Origin: Prevotella sp.
GTDB taxonomy: Bacteria; Bacteroidota; Bacteroidia; Bacteroidales; Bacteroidaceae
Assembly: GCA_017442765.1 (NCBI GenBank)
Contig: JAFRZC010000139.1
Location: 1 to 18,882, forward strand
Direction of reading: 5' to 3'
DNA: 18,882 nucleotides
Shown piece after piece: positions 1 through 8,416 of this stretch. The translations under genes and the position numbers were made by a program. A model generated the notes under the pieces. It had not been told where the DNA came from. It worked only from the letters and a program-made list of their open reading frames with translations, and ran no database searches. Numbering within the stretch: the first letter of the stretch is position 1; each line of letters starts with the position of its first letter.

Positions 1-48
1 CGTATAAAAATGTTAATTACAGATTGTCGCTTTTTGCTGGTTTCAGGT

Positions 49-383
49 CGGAAAAATGCCCTTTCACCTCTCTTTTATACCCTCATCCCTCTTCTTTCAT
101 CCCTCATCCTTTCCGAAACATATATGTTTCACCTTCCGAAACACGGTCTTTCGCATCGCAAAACACGGTCTTTCGGAAGGTGAGACATATATGTCTCGCA
201 GGTGAGAGGTATATGTTTCAGAAGTGAAAAGTGAAGAGTGAAAAGTGACAAGCGGGGCGAAGCTGTTGATGCTCAGCGAGATAACAGTCTGTGCAAAAAC
301 AGCCCGTTTTTCGCATAAAATGTAACGTCGGAGGGATTTACGGCAGAAACGGGCCGTTTTTTGTCGCCCCAAGTGTTAACAAT
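49..383 (+). repeat. Dispersed non-coding repeat, copy 1 (upstream of the SusC/D operon)
   Basis: This stretch matches 10441-10760 in the same orientation. Both begin with a GxCsGAAAAATG-type start, followed by a pyrimidine-rich arm (CTCATCC-like). Next come an array of 16-bp palindromes, a purine-rich arm (GTGAAAAGTGAAGAGTG here), a conserved CTCAGCGAGATAACA block (272-286) and AAAAACAGCCCGTTTTT (295-311). Both end near AAGTGTTAA (371-379). The array aligns without gaps at an offset of 10393; the later blocks sit at offset 10392. The short reading frames across it have no family resemblance and the 22-bp period is not a multiple of three, so I read it as non-coding. A second inverted repeat (AACAGCCCGTTTTTC near 298 against GAAACGGGCCGTTTTTT near 346-362) could end transcription entering from the left. 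Confidence 0.8.
115..219. repeat. Array of five 16-bp palindromic units, 22-bp period (copy 1)
   Basis: Units start at 115, 138, 160, 182 and 204: GAAACATATATGTTTC, GAAACACGGTCTTTCG, AAAACACGGTCTTTCG, GAGACATATATGTCTC and GAGAGGTATATGTTTC. Spacers are 7, 6, 6 and 6 bp. Units 1 and 4 are perfect palindromes; units 2 and 3 are direct repeats of each other. The array is symmetric about the central CATCGC (154-159), because ACCTTCCGAAA (131-141) is the exact reverse complement of TTTCGGAAGGT (171-181). A degenerate sixth unit follows at 226. The period is close to two helical turns, which would suit an array of dimeric DNA-binding sites on one face of the helix, or a chain of hairpins if transcribed. 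The function is unknown. Confidence 0.8.
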
Positions 384-394
384 TCTAAAATTCT

Positions 395-470
395 GACCCC
401 TCCGGGCTACCCCCGCCGCCTCCCTAAAGGGAGGGCAGGGAGAGGCCGCCCCTCCGGGTTTTCCCGTCCC
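395..470. repeat. GC-rich palindromic element, intergenic copy (A)
   Basis: The centre is a hairpin-forming CCTCCCT-AA-AGGGAGG (419-434), flanked by CCCCTCCGGG repeated on both sides (398-407 and 459-468). It belongs to the same family as the copies inside coding sequences at 10154, 10264, 12841, 15932, 16045 and 18776. No gene is seen here. The element lies between the dispersed repeat and the operon promoter, and its strong hairpin could also block read-through from the left. Confidence 0.65.
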
Positions 471-531
471 GAACCGAGGTAAAACAATCGCTGAAACCTA
501 TCAACCTATCTGAAAATGCGGCTTTCCAGGA

Positions 532-569
532 AAAATAGACAAATTTGCTGAAAAAATAAACAAATTTGC
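532..569 (+). promoter_or_regulatory. Two 17-bp direct repeats upstream of the operon promoter (candidate operator)
   Basis: AAAATAGACAAATTTGC (532-548) and AAAATAAACAAATTTGC (553-569) differ at one base and start 21 bp apart, so they lie on the same face of the helix. Each contains the palindromic core AAATTT. The second overlaps the TTTG of the proposed -33 element. The position and spacing fit a regulator binding site or UP-like element for the operon; the protein is unknown and no regulator gene lies in the window. Confidence 0.5.
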
Positions 570-600
570 GCATGATTATAAGAAAAAAGTCGTATCTTTG
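565..600 (+). promoter_or_regulatory. Bacteroidetes-type promoter of the glycan operon
   Basis: TATCTTTG at 593-600 matches the Bacteroidetes primary sigma -7 consensus TAnnTTTG exactly. TTTG at 565-568 can serve as the -33 element, but the 24-bp gap is longer than the usual 19-21. Transcription would begin near 606, giving a leader of about 30 nt before the ATG at 636. No clear Shine-Dalgarno sequence is visible, which is common in this phylum. Confidence 0.65.
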
Positions 601-635
601 CCACAAATTTAATAACCAATTAAACCTGTTTTATT

Positions 636-2447
636 ATGAAAAAGAGAAATTTACTCATTGCTGCCATGATGCTCATGGCCGGCAGCAGTTATGCACAAGT
701 TGGTGTCGATGTGGACGAAGGCGAATACATCGACCTGCTTCCCGAAGGTGTTACCGCCAACGTGAAGTATGAGAAGAAATGGGACAAAGAGAAGAACATC
801 GTCGTGGCCGGCTCGCCGCAGAAGGGCTACATGGCCTTCTTCGCCGCCACCGACGCTGAGCATGGTGAGGAGCTCTGGGTGACCGACGGCACCAAGGAGG
901 GCACCCACATGGTGAAGGACATCATCGAGGGTCCGTCGTCGTCGGAACCCTCCTATCTGGGCCGGCTCAACGACAAGGTGCTCTTCTCCGCCGTTGATCC
1001 CGACTATGGCCGCCAGACCTTCGTGAGCGACGGCACCGAGGAGGGCACGTTCATGCTGGCCGCCACCTACTCGTTCGGTGACGGCGACCCCGCGGGATTT
1101 ATCCAGATGAACGAGAAGCAGGCCGTCTTCATCGCCTACGACGACCACAGCTACAACTATGAGCCCGGGAACCCGATGCGCTGGCTCTGGGTGACCGACG
1201 GTACACCCGAGGGCACGCAGCGCGTGGTGAGCGACCCCGACGCGCCGAACCAGGCCGACTGCCGCTTCCCCGGACAGGACAACACCAATCAATATACCAC
1301 ATACGTGCGCGTGGGACGGCGCGTGTTCTTCAAGGCCGACCAGACCGACCACATGACCGGTGAGGAACTGTGGGTGACCGACGGAACAGAAGAGGGCACC
1401 TACCTCGTCATGGACATCAACTGGGAGGCCGGTGCACTGCCCGGACAGACCCGCAACTGCGGACTCGACAACCTCATGAACTACTACAACGAGAAGTGCT
1501 TCTTCCAGGCATGGACGCCCGACTTCGGCGGTGAACCCTGGGTGACCGACGGCACTAAGGGCGAGGCCGTGCAGCCCAACGGTGAGGGCGACGAGCACAC
1601 CTACATGATTTACGACACCCATCCCGGAAAGAACGAGAACGGCATCGGCTTCCACGCCGGAACCTTCGCCGCAAGCGTTGAGCCCTACGGCGACTACATG
1701 ACGTGGCGCGGCTGGGACAACCGCTACGGATCTGAATTTGGTTTCTCAAATCTGGAGAAGGGCAACTACACCTGTCTCGACATCAACAAGTGGGAACCCT
1801 CGGTAGATCATAACGGATGGTCTGACCAGGGTGCCGTCTTCGACGGTCTCTACTTCTTCTGCGCCACCACTGCGCACGATGCCACCCGTCCCGACTGCCA
1901 TGGCGGTGAGCTCTGGTGCTTCGACGGTGAGAAAGTGTGGGAGCATCGCGACTTTGTGCCCGGCACCGCCAGCAACTGGGTGAAGGAACCCATGGTGATA
2001 GGTGGGTCGCTGTACTGGTTCAACGAGACCAACGGCGAGTACGACCTCGGCTACGGCAACGGACTCTACCGACTCGACAGCAAGGATGCCAAGCCCGTGG
2101 TCTGCAACCGCATCCTCAACGACCCGCGAGGCGACAACGTGCACACCCTGCGTAATCTCGACGGCTCGGTCATCTTCGCGTCGAACACCAGCTCGCGCGT
2201 CTATGTCTATAAATACACCAAACCCGGATGGGACGGCGAGAGCGACAAAGGCCGCATGGAGCCCGAGTTCCGCACACGTGCGGAGATAGAAAACTCCACT
2301 GCCATCTCCACGCTGAAAGCCGAGCCTACGACCGACAACGCCGTCTATACCGTCAACGGCATCCGCGTGGCCGACTCTGCCAAGAGCTACGGCAGCCTGC
2401 AGAAGGGTGTCTATGTCATCAACGGCAAGAAGGTCGTGAAAAGATAA
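636..2447 (+). CDS. Secreted ELWxxDGT-repeat protein with T9SS-like C-terminal tail
   Basis: This is a 603-residue exported protein. A signal peptide (KKR, then hydrophobic residues 5-17) ends at SYA-Q near residue 20. The body carries repeats of the ELWVTDGTxxGTxxV type, the first at residues 79-93, with later ones such as QTFVSDGTEEGT, WLWVTDGTPEGT, ELWVTDGTEEGT and EPWVTDGT. This is the ELWxxDGTxxGT (hyalin-like) repeat of secreted proteins and probably folds as a beta-propeller. The last 35 residues (VYTVNGIRV to GVYVINGKKVVKR) resemble the C-terminal secretion and anchoring tails of Bacteroidetes. It is the first gene after the operon promoter and lies 68 bp before the susC-like gene, so it is probably co-expressed and may bind or display glycan at the surface. 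No catalytic motif was recognised; the role is inferred from context. Confidence 0.85.
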   Translation: MKKRNLLIAAMMLMAGSSYAQVGVDVDEGEYIDLLPEGVTANVKYEKKWDKEKNIVVAGSPQKGYMAFFAATDAEHGEELWVTDGTKEGTHMVKDIIEGPSSSEPSYLGRLNDKVLFSAVDPDYGRQTFVSDGTEEGTFMLAATYSFGDGDPAGFIQMNEKQAVFIAYDDHSYNYEPGNPMRWLWVTDGTPEGTQRVVSDPDAPNQADCRFPGQDNTNQYTTYVRVGRRVFFKADQTDHMTGEELWVTDGTEEGTYLVMDINWEAGALPGQTRNCGLDNLMNYYNEKCFFQAWTPDFGGEPWVTDGTKGEAVQPNGEGDEHTYMIYDTHPGKNENGIGFHAGTFAASVEPYGDYMTWRGWDNRYGSEFGFSNLEKGNYTCLDINKWEPSVDHNGWSDQGAVFDGLYFFCATTAHDATRPDCHGGELWCFDGEKVWEHRDFVPGTASNWVKEPMVIGGSLYWFNETNGEYDLGYGNGLYRLDSKDAKPVVCNRILNDPRGDNVHTLRNLDGSVIFASNTSSRVYVYKYTKPGWDGESDKGRMEPEFRTRAEIENSTAISTLKAEPTTDNAVYTVNGIRVADSAKSYGSLQKGVYVINGKKVVKR

Positions 2448-2471
2448 CACCCTCCCTGCAAATTTAGGAGC

Positions 2472-2489
2472 GCGGGTACCAACACCCGC
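2472..2489 (+). promoter_or_regulatory. Intergenic hairpin between the repeat protein and susC-like gene
   Basis: GCGGGT-ACCAAC-ACCCGC forms a 6-bp perfect stem with a 6-nt loop, 24 nt after the upstream stop. No T-tract follows, so it is not a typical terminator. It could be an mRNA-stabilising or processing element that sets different levels of the two gene products. Confidence 0.4.
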
Positions 2490-2515
2490 TAATCACAAAC
2501 CATGAATAGTGAACT

Positions 2516-5500
2516 ATGAACGATAAACTGAAACGTATGGCCACGATGCTGATGCTACTCATGCTCAGCATCGCGGCCTTTTCGCAGAAGGTCACCGTGA
2601 AAGGCACCGTCACCGACGGCGCCGAGCCCCTCATGGGCGTTACCGTCATGGAGAAAGGCACCACGAACGGGGTCATCACCGACCTCGACGGCAACTACGC
2701 CATCAGTGTCGAGAAAGGAGCCACCCTGCGCTTCACCTACATGGGCTACGCCGACCAGGAGATAGCCGTAGGCAGCCGCACCCGCATCGACATCATCATG
2801 AGCGAGAACACCGAGATGCTCGACGAACTTGTGGTCATCGGCTACGGCGTGCAGCGCAAGAGCGACATCACCGGCTCTATCTCGTCGATAGCCGGTAAGG
2901 ACATCAACGACATTCCCGTGGCCTCGGCCCTGCAAGCCCTGCAAGGCCGTGCTGCCGGCGTGACCATCATCCAGAACACCGGCGCACCCGGCTCGGGCAC
3001 CACCATCAAGGTGCGCGGAACGGGTACCGTCAACGACTCCGACCCGCTCTATGTGGTCGATGGCTTCATCGTTGATAATATCGACTACCTGAACCCCAAC
3101 GACATCGAGAACGTGGAGGTGTTCAAGGATGCCGCGTCGAGTGCCATCTACGGTTCGCGAGCCGCCAACGGCGTCGTCGCCATCACGACCAAGAGCGGCA
3201 AGGCCGGCAAGGTACACATCACCTACGACGGATTCTTCGGTATCTCCAATCCTTGGAAGGAAATCAAGGTGATGGACACCGAGAACTATGCGCTGATGCT
3301 CGACTATATCAATGACCAGCAACGCTACTCGGCCGACGGACGCATCTACCAGTCGATAGACGCCGACGGCAACTACTACGACGACAGCTACAAGCACTTC
3401 CTCGTCGATACCATCCGACAGAACTCCCCCGCCAGCTGGTGGGATGCCGTCACACGAACCGGCATCAAGCAGAGCCACGGCGTGAGCATCTCGGGCGGCA
3501 ACGACGGAATGCAATATCTCGCCAGCGCGTCCTACTACGACGAGCGAGGTATCGTGCGCACCTCAGACTACCGGCGCTTTAATGCCCGCGTCAACCTGAA
3601 GATGCAACTGGCCAAATGGCTCACCATGACCACCAACCTCGGCTTCACCAACGAGCGGCGCAAGGGTGTGCCCGAAGGCTCGTCGAGCATCCTCAAGCAG
3701 GCACTCTACCAGAGCCCGATGGTGATGCTCTACAACTCGCGCGGCTACTGGTCGGAAAATCATCCGCTCGCCGTGCTCGACCGCAACCACGACCGCATGA
3801 CGCGTAACCGCTTCGACATGAACCTCTCGCTCGACGCGAAGCTCATGAAATGGCTCACCTACCAGTTCAAGGCATCGTACTACATCGCCCCGCAGACCGA
3901 CGATAACTTCTACGAGGTCTATAAACTCAACGAGGACTTCGCCATGGGCGACCTGACTACGGTCTACCAGAACAAGCCGCAGACCAACAAGTGGGAAATC
4001 AACAACCTGCTCACTTTCGCCTGGAGCGACAAGCACCATAGCCTGACCGTCCTTGCCGGACAGACGGCAGAGGGCTACAAATACACCTTCCAGCAATCGA
4101 CCAAGCGCGGCACACCCTCGAACGAGGACGTGTTCCGCTATCTTACCAGCGCCTACACGGGCGACAAGACCTACGGACTGCCGCGCGAATGGACCGCCAT
4201 AGGATGGCTCGGGCGAATCAACTATAGTCTCAACGACACCTATCTCTTCCAAGCCAACCTGCGTGCCGACGGATCTTCTAAGTTCTCAAAGCACAACCGC
4301 TGGGGCGTGTTCCCCTCGGTGTCGCTGGGATGGAAGTTCTCCAATGAGCCGTTCCTGAGAAACGTTGATTGGCTGTCGCTCGGCAAGCTGCGTGTGGGAT
4401 GGGGTATTCTGGGTAACAACCGCATCGACGAACTGGCCCGCTACACCTATCTGAACAATGGCTACGACTATCCCTTCGGACTTGGCAACCACACCGTCTA
4501 TCCGGGCATGACCGCCACCGTGTTGAAGAATGACGACATCAAGTGGGAGCGTACCGAGACCTTCAACATCGGTGCCGACCTCGGACTGTTCGACAGCCGG
4601 CTGCTCGTCACCGTCGAATACTTCAACAAGAAGACATCCGACATGTTGCTGCGCGTGCCGACCGTCATCTCCGCCGGTCTCGACCAGGCTCCGTTCACCA
4701 ACGCCGGAGCCGTCAGGAACTACGGATGGGAGTACGACGTGAAGTGGCGCGACCGCATCGGCAAGGATGTCCGCTACGAGGTGGGCTTCAACCTCTCGTG
4801 GATGAAGAACAAGGTGAGCAGCCTCGGCACGGGCAACGAGCCTGTGTGGGGTGCATACCTTAGCGAGGGAAGCATCGGCGACTACGTGACGAAGACCGCC
4901 GTGGGACAACCCGTGGGCGCATTCTTCGGCTATGTCACCGACGGTATATTCAACACCGAAGAGGAGGTGATGGCCAGCGCACAGTATGAGCCCGGGAAGA
5001 ATCCCTGGGAGCAGACCACACGCCCGGGCGACTTCCGCTTCAAAGACCTCAACGGCGACGGACGCATCACCGCTGAGGACCGTACCTTCCTCGGCTCACC
5101 GCTGCCCAAGTTCGTCTTCGGTATTCCGCTTTCCATCGGCTACAAGAATTTCGACCTCTCGCTCTTCTTCCAAGGGCAGACGGGGAACAAGGTGTTCAAC
5201 GTGACCGACTACTATCTCTACAATGCCGCCTCGGGCAATGTGCGCGCGGATATTCGCGGCGACCACTGGTCAGGCCAGTTGGACTCCGGACGTGAGTTCT
5301 TCCCCATTAACCTCGATGCCTCCGTGCCCGACCTGAGTGGCAACGACGCAGCCCGCAACTTCCGCGCCAGCGACTTCTTCGTTCACGACGGCTCATATAT
5401 GCGGCTGAAGGAGCTGCGCCTGGTCTATAATGTACCGCAAAGGCTCATTGCCAAGGCGGGTATCGACAACCTCTCGCTGTCGCTCACAGGTTATAACCTG

Positions 5501-5644
5501 CTTACCTTCACCTCCTACAACGGCCTCGACCCCGAGGTGGGACGAACCGTGGGAACCGAGGGCACCAACCTCAGCATGGGTGTTGACCATGGTAATTATC
5601 CGCAGGCACGCTCGTTCACCTTTGGCGTGAAACTGGCATTCTAA
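2516..5644 (+). CDS. SusC/RagA-family TonB-dependent outer-membrane transporter
   Basis: The 1042-residue product is a TonB-dependent channel that imports oligosaccharides in partnership with a SusD-type lid. In order it has a signal peptide (about residues 1-23, ending AAFSQ), a CarboxypepD_reg-like domain (VKGTVTDGAEPLMGVTV to about 100), the SusC signature DELVVIGYGVQRKSDITGSI and a plug domain with VEVFKDAASSAIYGSRAANG. A long beta-barrel follows and ends in the aromatic KLAF, as expected for outer-membrane insertion. Length and motifs are normal for the family. The ATG at 2516 gives a Lys/Arg n-region. A five-codon ORF (2502-2519) overlaps this start as ATGA. The next gene, 28 bp downstream, encodes the SusD partner. 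The substrate cannot be read from the sequence. Confidence 0.96.
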   Translation: MNDKLKRMATMLMLLMLSIAAFSQKVTVKGTVTDGAEPLMGVTVMEKGTTNGVITDLDGNYAISVEKGATLRFTYMGYADQEIAVGSRTRIDIIMSENTEMLDELVVIGYGVQRKSDITGSISSIAGKDINDIPVASALQALQGRAAGVTIIQNTGAPGSGTTIKVRGTGTVNDSDPLYVVDGFIVDNIDYLNPNDIENVEVFKDAASSAIYGSRAANGVVAITTKSGKAGKVHITYDGFFGISNPWKEIKVMDTENYALMLDYINDQQRYSADGRIYQSIDADGNYYDDSYKHFLVDTIRQNSPASWWDAVTRTGIKQSHGVSISGGNDGMQYLASASYYDERGIVRTSDYRRFNARVNLKMQLAKWLTMTTNLGFTNERRKGVPEGSSSILKQALYQSPMVMLYNSRGYWSENHPLAVLDRNHDRMTRNRFDMNLSLDAKLMKWLTYQFKASYYIAPQTDDNFYEVYKLNEDFAMGDLTTVYQNKPQTNKWEINNLLTFAWSDKHHSLTVLAGQTAEGYKYTFQQSTKRGTPSNEDVFRYLTSAYTGDKTYGLPREWTAIGWLGRINYSLNDTYLFQANLRADGSSKFSKHNRWGVFPSVSLGWKFSNEPFLRNVDWLSLGKLRVGWGILGNNRIDELARYTYLNNGYDYPFGLGNHTVYPGMTATVLKNDDIKWERTETFNIGADLGLFDSRLLVTVEYFNKKTSDMLLRVPTVISAGLDQAPFTNAGAVRNYGWEYDVKWRDRIGKDVRYEVGFNLSWMKNKVSSLGTGNEPVWGAYLSEGSIGDYVTKTAVGQPVGAFFGYVTDGIFNTEEEVMASAQYEPGKNPWEQTTRPGDFRFKDLNGDGRITAEDRTFLGSPLPKFVFGIPLSIGYKNFDLSLFFQGQTGNKVFNVTDYYLYNAASGNVRADIRGDHWSGQLDSGREFFPINLDASVPDLSGNDAARNFRASDFFVHDGSYMRLKELRLVYNVPQRLIAKAGIDNLSLSLTGYNLLTFTSYNGLDPEVGRTVGTEGTNLSMGVDHGNYPQARSFTFGVKLAF

Positions 5645-5672
5645 GTAATATAAGAATAAAGCATTAAGAATT

Positions 5673-7388
5673 ATGAATTATAGATTATTCATTAAAAAAT
5701 ATGCATTGTGCATTATGAATGGTGCATTGTGCATGCTGCTTTTCACTTCCTGTAGCGACTTCCTCGACAAAGAGATAGAGGGCAACGCCACCGACGAGAC
5801 CTTCTACGACACACGCTACAAGATGCAGACGGCACTCAATGCCGCCTACGACGTGCTGCAGAGCGACCAGTACAACGATCAGGAGTGGCGCTTCGGCGAG
5901 GCCATTGCCGACAACATCATCGGCACCGACGAGGGCATGTCGTCGCAGATGGGACAGTTGGTGAACTTCCGTTTCAACACGTCGAACACCTGGATCCGCT
6001 CACGGTGGGAAATCAACTACAAGGGCATCCATCGCGCCAATCAGGTCATCGCCAACATCCATCGGGTGAAGATAGCCGACAATGCGCCCTCCACCTATCA
6101 GGGCATCCGCTATCTGCTGGCGCAGGCCAAGTTCCTGCGGGCATACTACTATTTCAATCTCGTGAAGACTTATGGTGGCGTGCCCATCCGGCCCGAGACA
6201 GAGTCGGTGGAGAAGCTTGTCGTCCCCCGCAGCACACGCGAGGAGTGCTATGCTTACATCGAGAAAGACCTGCGCGAGGCGGCCATCATGCTGCCTGCCG
6301 TCTATCCCAACAGTGCCGACGCGGGCCGCATCACCCTCGGTGCCACCGTCGGACTGCTCATGAAGGTCATCATGTACCAGGCCGTCCCTGGTCAGCCCTC
6401 AGAGAAATGGGAGCAGCTGCGCCAGCTGGGTGCCTATTTCATTGAGGGAGAGCAGATGAAGTTCAAGGACATCCTGCAGTTTGACGGCAGTGCCGAGGAG
6501 TTCGAGGCTTTGCGCCAGCGGCTATGGTTCAAACCTGCCAACCTCAGCAATGAGAGCGAGACCGTTGAGACTCCCGAGTCGAATCTGACACCGCTCAAGG
6601 GTGTCTATTCGCTCGAGTACAAGGACTATTACAACCAGCCGCTGCACGGCGGCGACCAGTGGGCGTATGTCTATCAGTGGTATGGCGACGGCGAGTTCTG
6701 CAAGGCCTCGGTCTTCGAGGTGGTGTTCAAGGAGAGTGCCGACGGCACCAACGGCGACACCAACGAGGGAGCCGGCATTGAGCATTTCGACAGCGGCAAT
6801 ACCGTCATGTACTGCACCAACGACATCATCGCCCAGCTCTTCGGCAGCGATGTGCGCAAGAAATTCATCATCTTCCACCAGACCACCACGCCCGACGGCG
6901 AGACATGGCAGGGCGGTGAGGGGCGCGGTGTGTCGCTCAAGTGGTACACCCCGCGCAAGGACCGTCCCAAGTATGCCGGCGACAACGGCCGCAACCGCCG
7001 CGTCATGCGCTACCCCGAGGTTGTCCTGATGTATGCCGAGGGTCTCAATGAGTGCGGCGACCGCGAGGGTGCGCTCACGTGGCTCAACACCTGTAAGGAG
7101 CAGGTGAACACCATCAACAGCGGCACCACCCTCTATACTGCCGGCAGCTACGGCTTCATCCGCGACCAGATCTGGCAGGAGCGCCGCATAGAGTTCGCCT
7201 TCGAGTGGGACCGTTTCTTCGACCTTGTGCGCCAGCATCGGGCTGCCAGTGTCATCAAGGCATACGGCGAGGGCCGTGCCAACCGCCGAGGCTATTTCTT
7301 CCGCGAAGGTGTGAACGAGTTGTTCCCCATTCCGCAAAACGAGATAGACCTCTCCAACGGTGTTGTCGAGCAGAACCCGGGATACTAA
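5673..7388 (+). CDS. SusD/RagB-family nutrient-binding outer-membrane lipoprotein
   Basis: The 571-residue lipoprotein binds glycan at the surface as the lid on the SusC-type channel encoded just upstream. The lipobox is LLFTSC with the acylated cysteine at residue 27. The N-terminal helical SusD-like domain includes the AQAKFLRAYYYFNLVKTYGGVPI motif region (split here only by description), and the C-terminal RagB/SusD domain ends in FPIPQNEIDLSNGVVEQNPGY, the hallmark of the family. The start at 5673 supplies a RLFIKK n-region; an in-frame ATG at 5715 would leave too short a signal. The signal-peptide DNA is unusual: it is built from repeats of GCATTGTGCATTATGAAT type, like AT-rich dispersed repeats between genes in these bacteria. 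Confidence 0.96.
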   Translation: MNYRLFIKKYALCIMNGALCMLLFTSCSDFLDKEIEGNATDETFYDTRYKMQTALNAAYDVLQSDQYNDQEWRFGEAIADNIIGTDEGMSSQMGQLVNFRFNTSNTWIRSRWEINYKGIHRANQVIANIHRVKIADNAPSTYQGIRYLLAQAKFLRAYYYFNLVKTYGGVPIRPETESVEKLVVPRSTREECYAYIEKDLREAAIMLPAVYPNSADAGRITLGATVGLLMKVIMYQAVPGQPSEKWEQLRQLGAYFIEGEQMKFKDILQFDGSAEEFEALRQRLWFKPANLSNESETVETPESNLTPLKGVYSLEYKDYYNQPLHGGDQWAYVYQWYGDGEFCKASVFEVVFKESADGTNGDTNEGAGIEHFDSGNTVMYCTNDIIAQLFGSDVRKKFIIFHQTTTPDGETWQGGEGRGVSLKWYTPRKDRPKYAGDNGRNRRVMRYPEVVLMYAEGLNECGDREGALTWLNTCKEQVNTINSGTTLYTAGSYGFIRDQIWQERRIEFAFEWDRFFDLVRQHRAASVIKAYGEGRANRRGYFFREGVNELFPIPQNEIDLSNGVVEQNPGY

Positions 7389-7421
7389 TAATTGATAATT
7401 GAAAATTGATAATTGAGAATT
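7389..7421. repeat. AT-rich ATTGATAATTG short tandem repeat in the intergenic gap
   Basis: The 33-bp gap after the susD-like stop is made of degenerate units of ATTGATAATTGA/AATTGATAATTGAG. It supplies the sequence immediately before the next start codon (ATG at 7422), with no separate ribosome-binding site. Confidence 0.6.
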
Positions 7422-8414
7422 ATGATTAGTTTTGGTAAATCAGCAATAAGGATGCTGTTTATGGCAGCACTTGTCATTTGTCACTTATCTCTGGTCACCT
7501 CCTGCTCCGACGACAATCAGGAGGCGCGGCAGCCCGTGGCGACCGTCTCGGTTGACAAGACCGACCTCGTCATCAACGAGTCGATGGAGATAACGTTCAG
7601 CGGTGTGGCCGACCAGGTGGTGGTTTATACCGGCGACGAGGGTCACGACTATGCCCTGCGCGAGCAGTCGAACACGGGACTGGTGATGAACAAAGGCCAG
7701 CTCACCTACTCGTATGCCGTGCCGGGGACGTTCCACGTGGTGGTGGTGGCCTCCACCTACGACACCTATCTTGCCGGCGGCTTGCAGACCGCCACGACCG
7801 AGTTCGACGTGACGGTGACCGACAATATCGTGGATATCGACCGCCTTTATTCCAATATCACGCCCAACGTCTATTATGCCGAGCTCATCGGCGATGCCGA
7901 CTGGGTGCTGCGCATACCCACGAAGCAGGTCTATAACCGTCGCGAGATTGCCCTCAACGCCAAGCGGCAGCGGCTTTCGTTCGACATTGCCAGCGACTCC
8001 ACGAAGATTTTTGTCGATGACGTGATTTATGACACGCGAGCCTACTACGACCTCACGCAGACCCACCAAATCCACGTGAGTGCCTACTCGGGAGCTACGC
8101 GCGACTACACGCTCCACACGCTTGTCTATCCGGAGTTCTCGTCAATAACCCTCGACGGCAAGACAGCCACGCTCACGCGCGACGCGTTCTATCAGGACCT
8201 GCTCGTCTATAGCGCGGCCGTGACCAATCCGGCCGAGGCCGCTATCGTCTATACCTGTACCGACGATGTCAGACTCTATGCTGACGGTGTGGAGCTGCCC
8301 TCGGGCTCGACAGTCGATCTCACCGACACCGAGCGTGTCTATACCCTGCGGCGCATCTTGCCCGACCGTCCCGACATCTATGCCGACACCCGTGTGCGCT
8401 TCGTAAATGAATAG
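7422..8414 (+). CDS. PKD-like surface lipoprotein, probable glycan-binding protein
   Basis: The 330-residue lipoprotein has the lipobox SLVTSC with cysteine at residue 28. It is followed by SDDNQE, an acidic stretch like the Bacteroidetes surface-export signal. Residues about 34-130 (VATVSVDKTDLVINESMEITFSG to FDVTVTD) look like a PKD/immunoglobulin-type beta-sandwich. The rest, about 130-330, looks like further beta-sandwich domains without a family I can name firmly. Its place right after SusD is where SusE/SusF-like surface glycan-binding proteins lie, so that role is inferred. I chose ATG 7422 over the in-frame TTG at 7413 because the TTG lies in the AT-rich repeat. The stop TAG (8412-8414) is 2 bp before the next ATG, implying translational coupling. 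Confidence 0.85.
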   Translation: MISFGKSAIRMLFMAALVICHLSLVTSCSDDNQEARQPVATVSVDKTDLVINESMEITFSGVADQVVVYTGDEGHDYALREQSNTGLVMNKGQLTYSYAVPGTFHVVVVASTYDTYLAGGLQTATTEFDVTVTDNIVDIDRLYSNITPNVYYAELIGDADWVLRIPTKQVYNRREIALNAKRQRLSFDIASDSTKIFVDDVIYDTRAYYDLTQTHQIHVSAYSGATRDYTLHTLVYPEFSSITLDGKTATLTRDAFYQDLLVYSAAVTNPAEAAIVYTCTDDVRLYADGVELPSGSTVDLTDTERVYTLRRILPDRPDIYADTRVRFVNE

Positions 8415-8416
8415 TG

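Noticed and set aside
115..219. CRISPR-like array
   Set aside because: Spacers are 6-7 bp, repeats are 16 bp and internally palindromic, and no cas genes are nearby.
97..372. Short open frames across the dispersed repeat on both strands (also 10483-10773)
   Set aside because: They read through inverted repeats whose 22-bp period is not codon-based, and no ribosome-binding site, family or codon bias supports them.
651..1655. Long minus-strand open frames opposite the operon genes (for example 651-1655, 2555-3514, 6522-7337, 8378-9523)
   Set aside because: They are antisense shadows of GC-rich coding sequence. The plus-strand products have clear families and signal peptides, and the antisense ones have biased, unlikely compositions.
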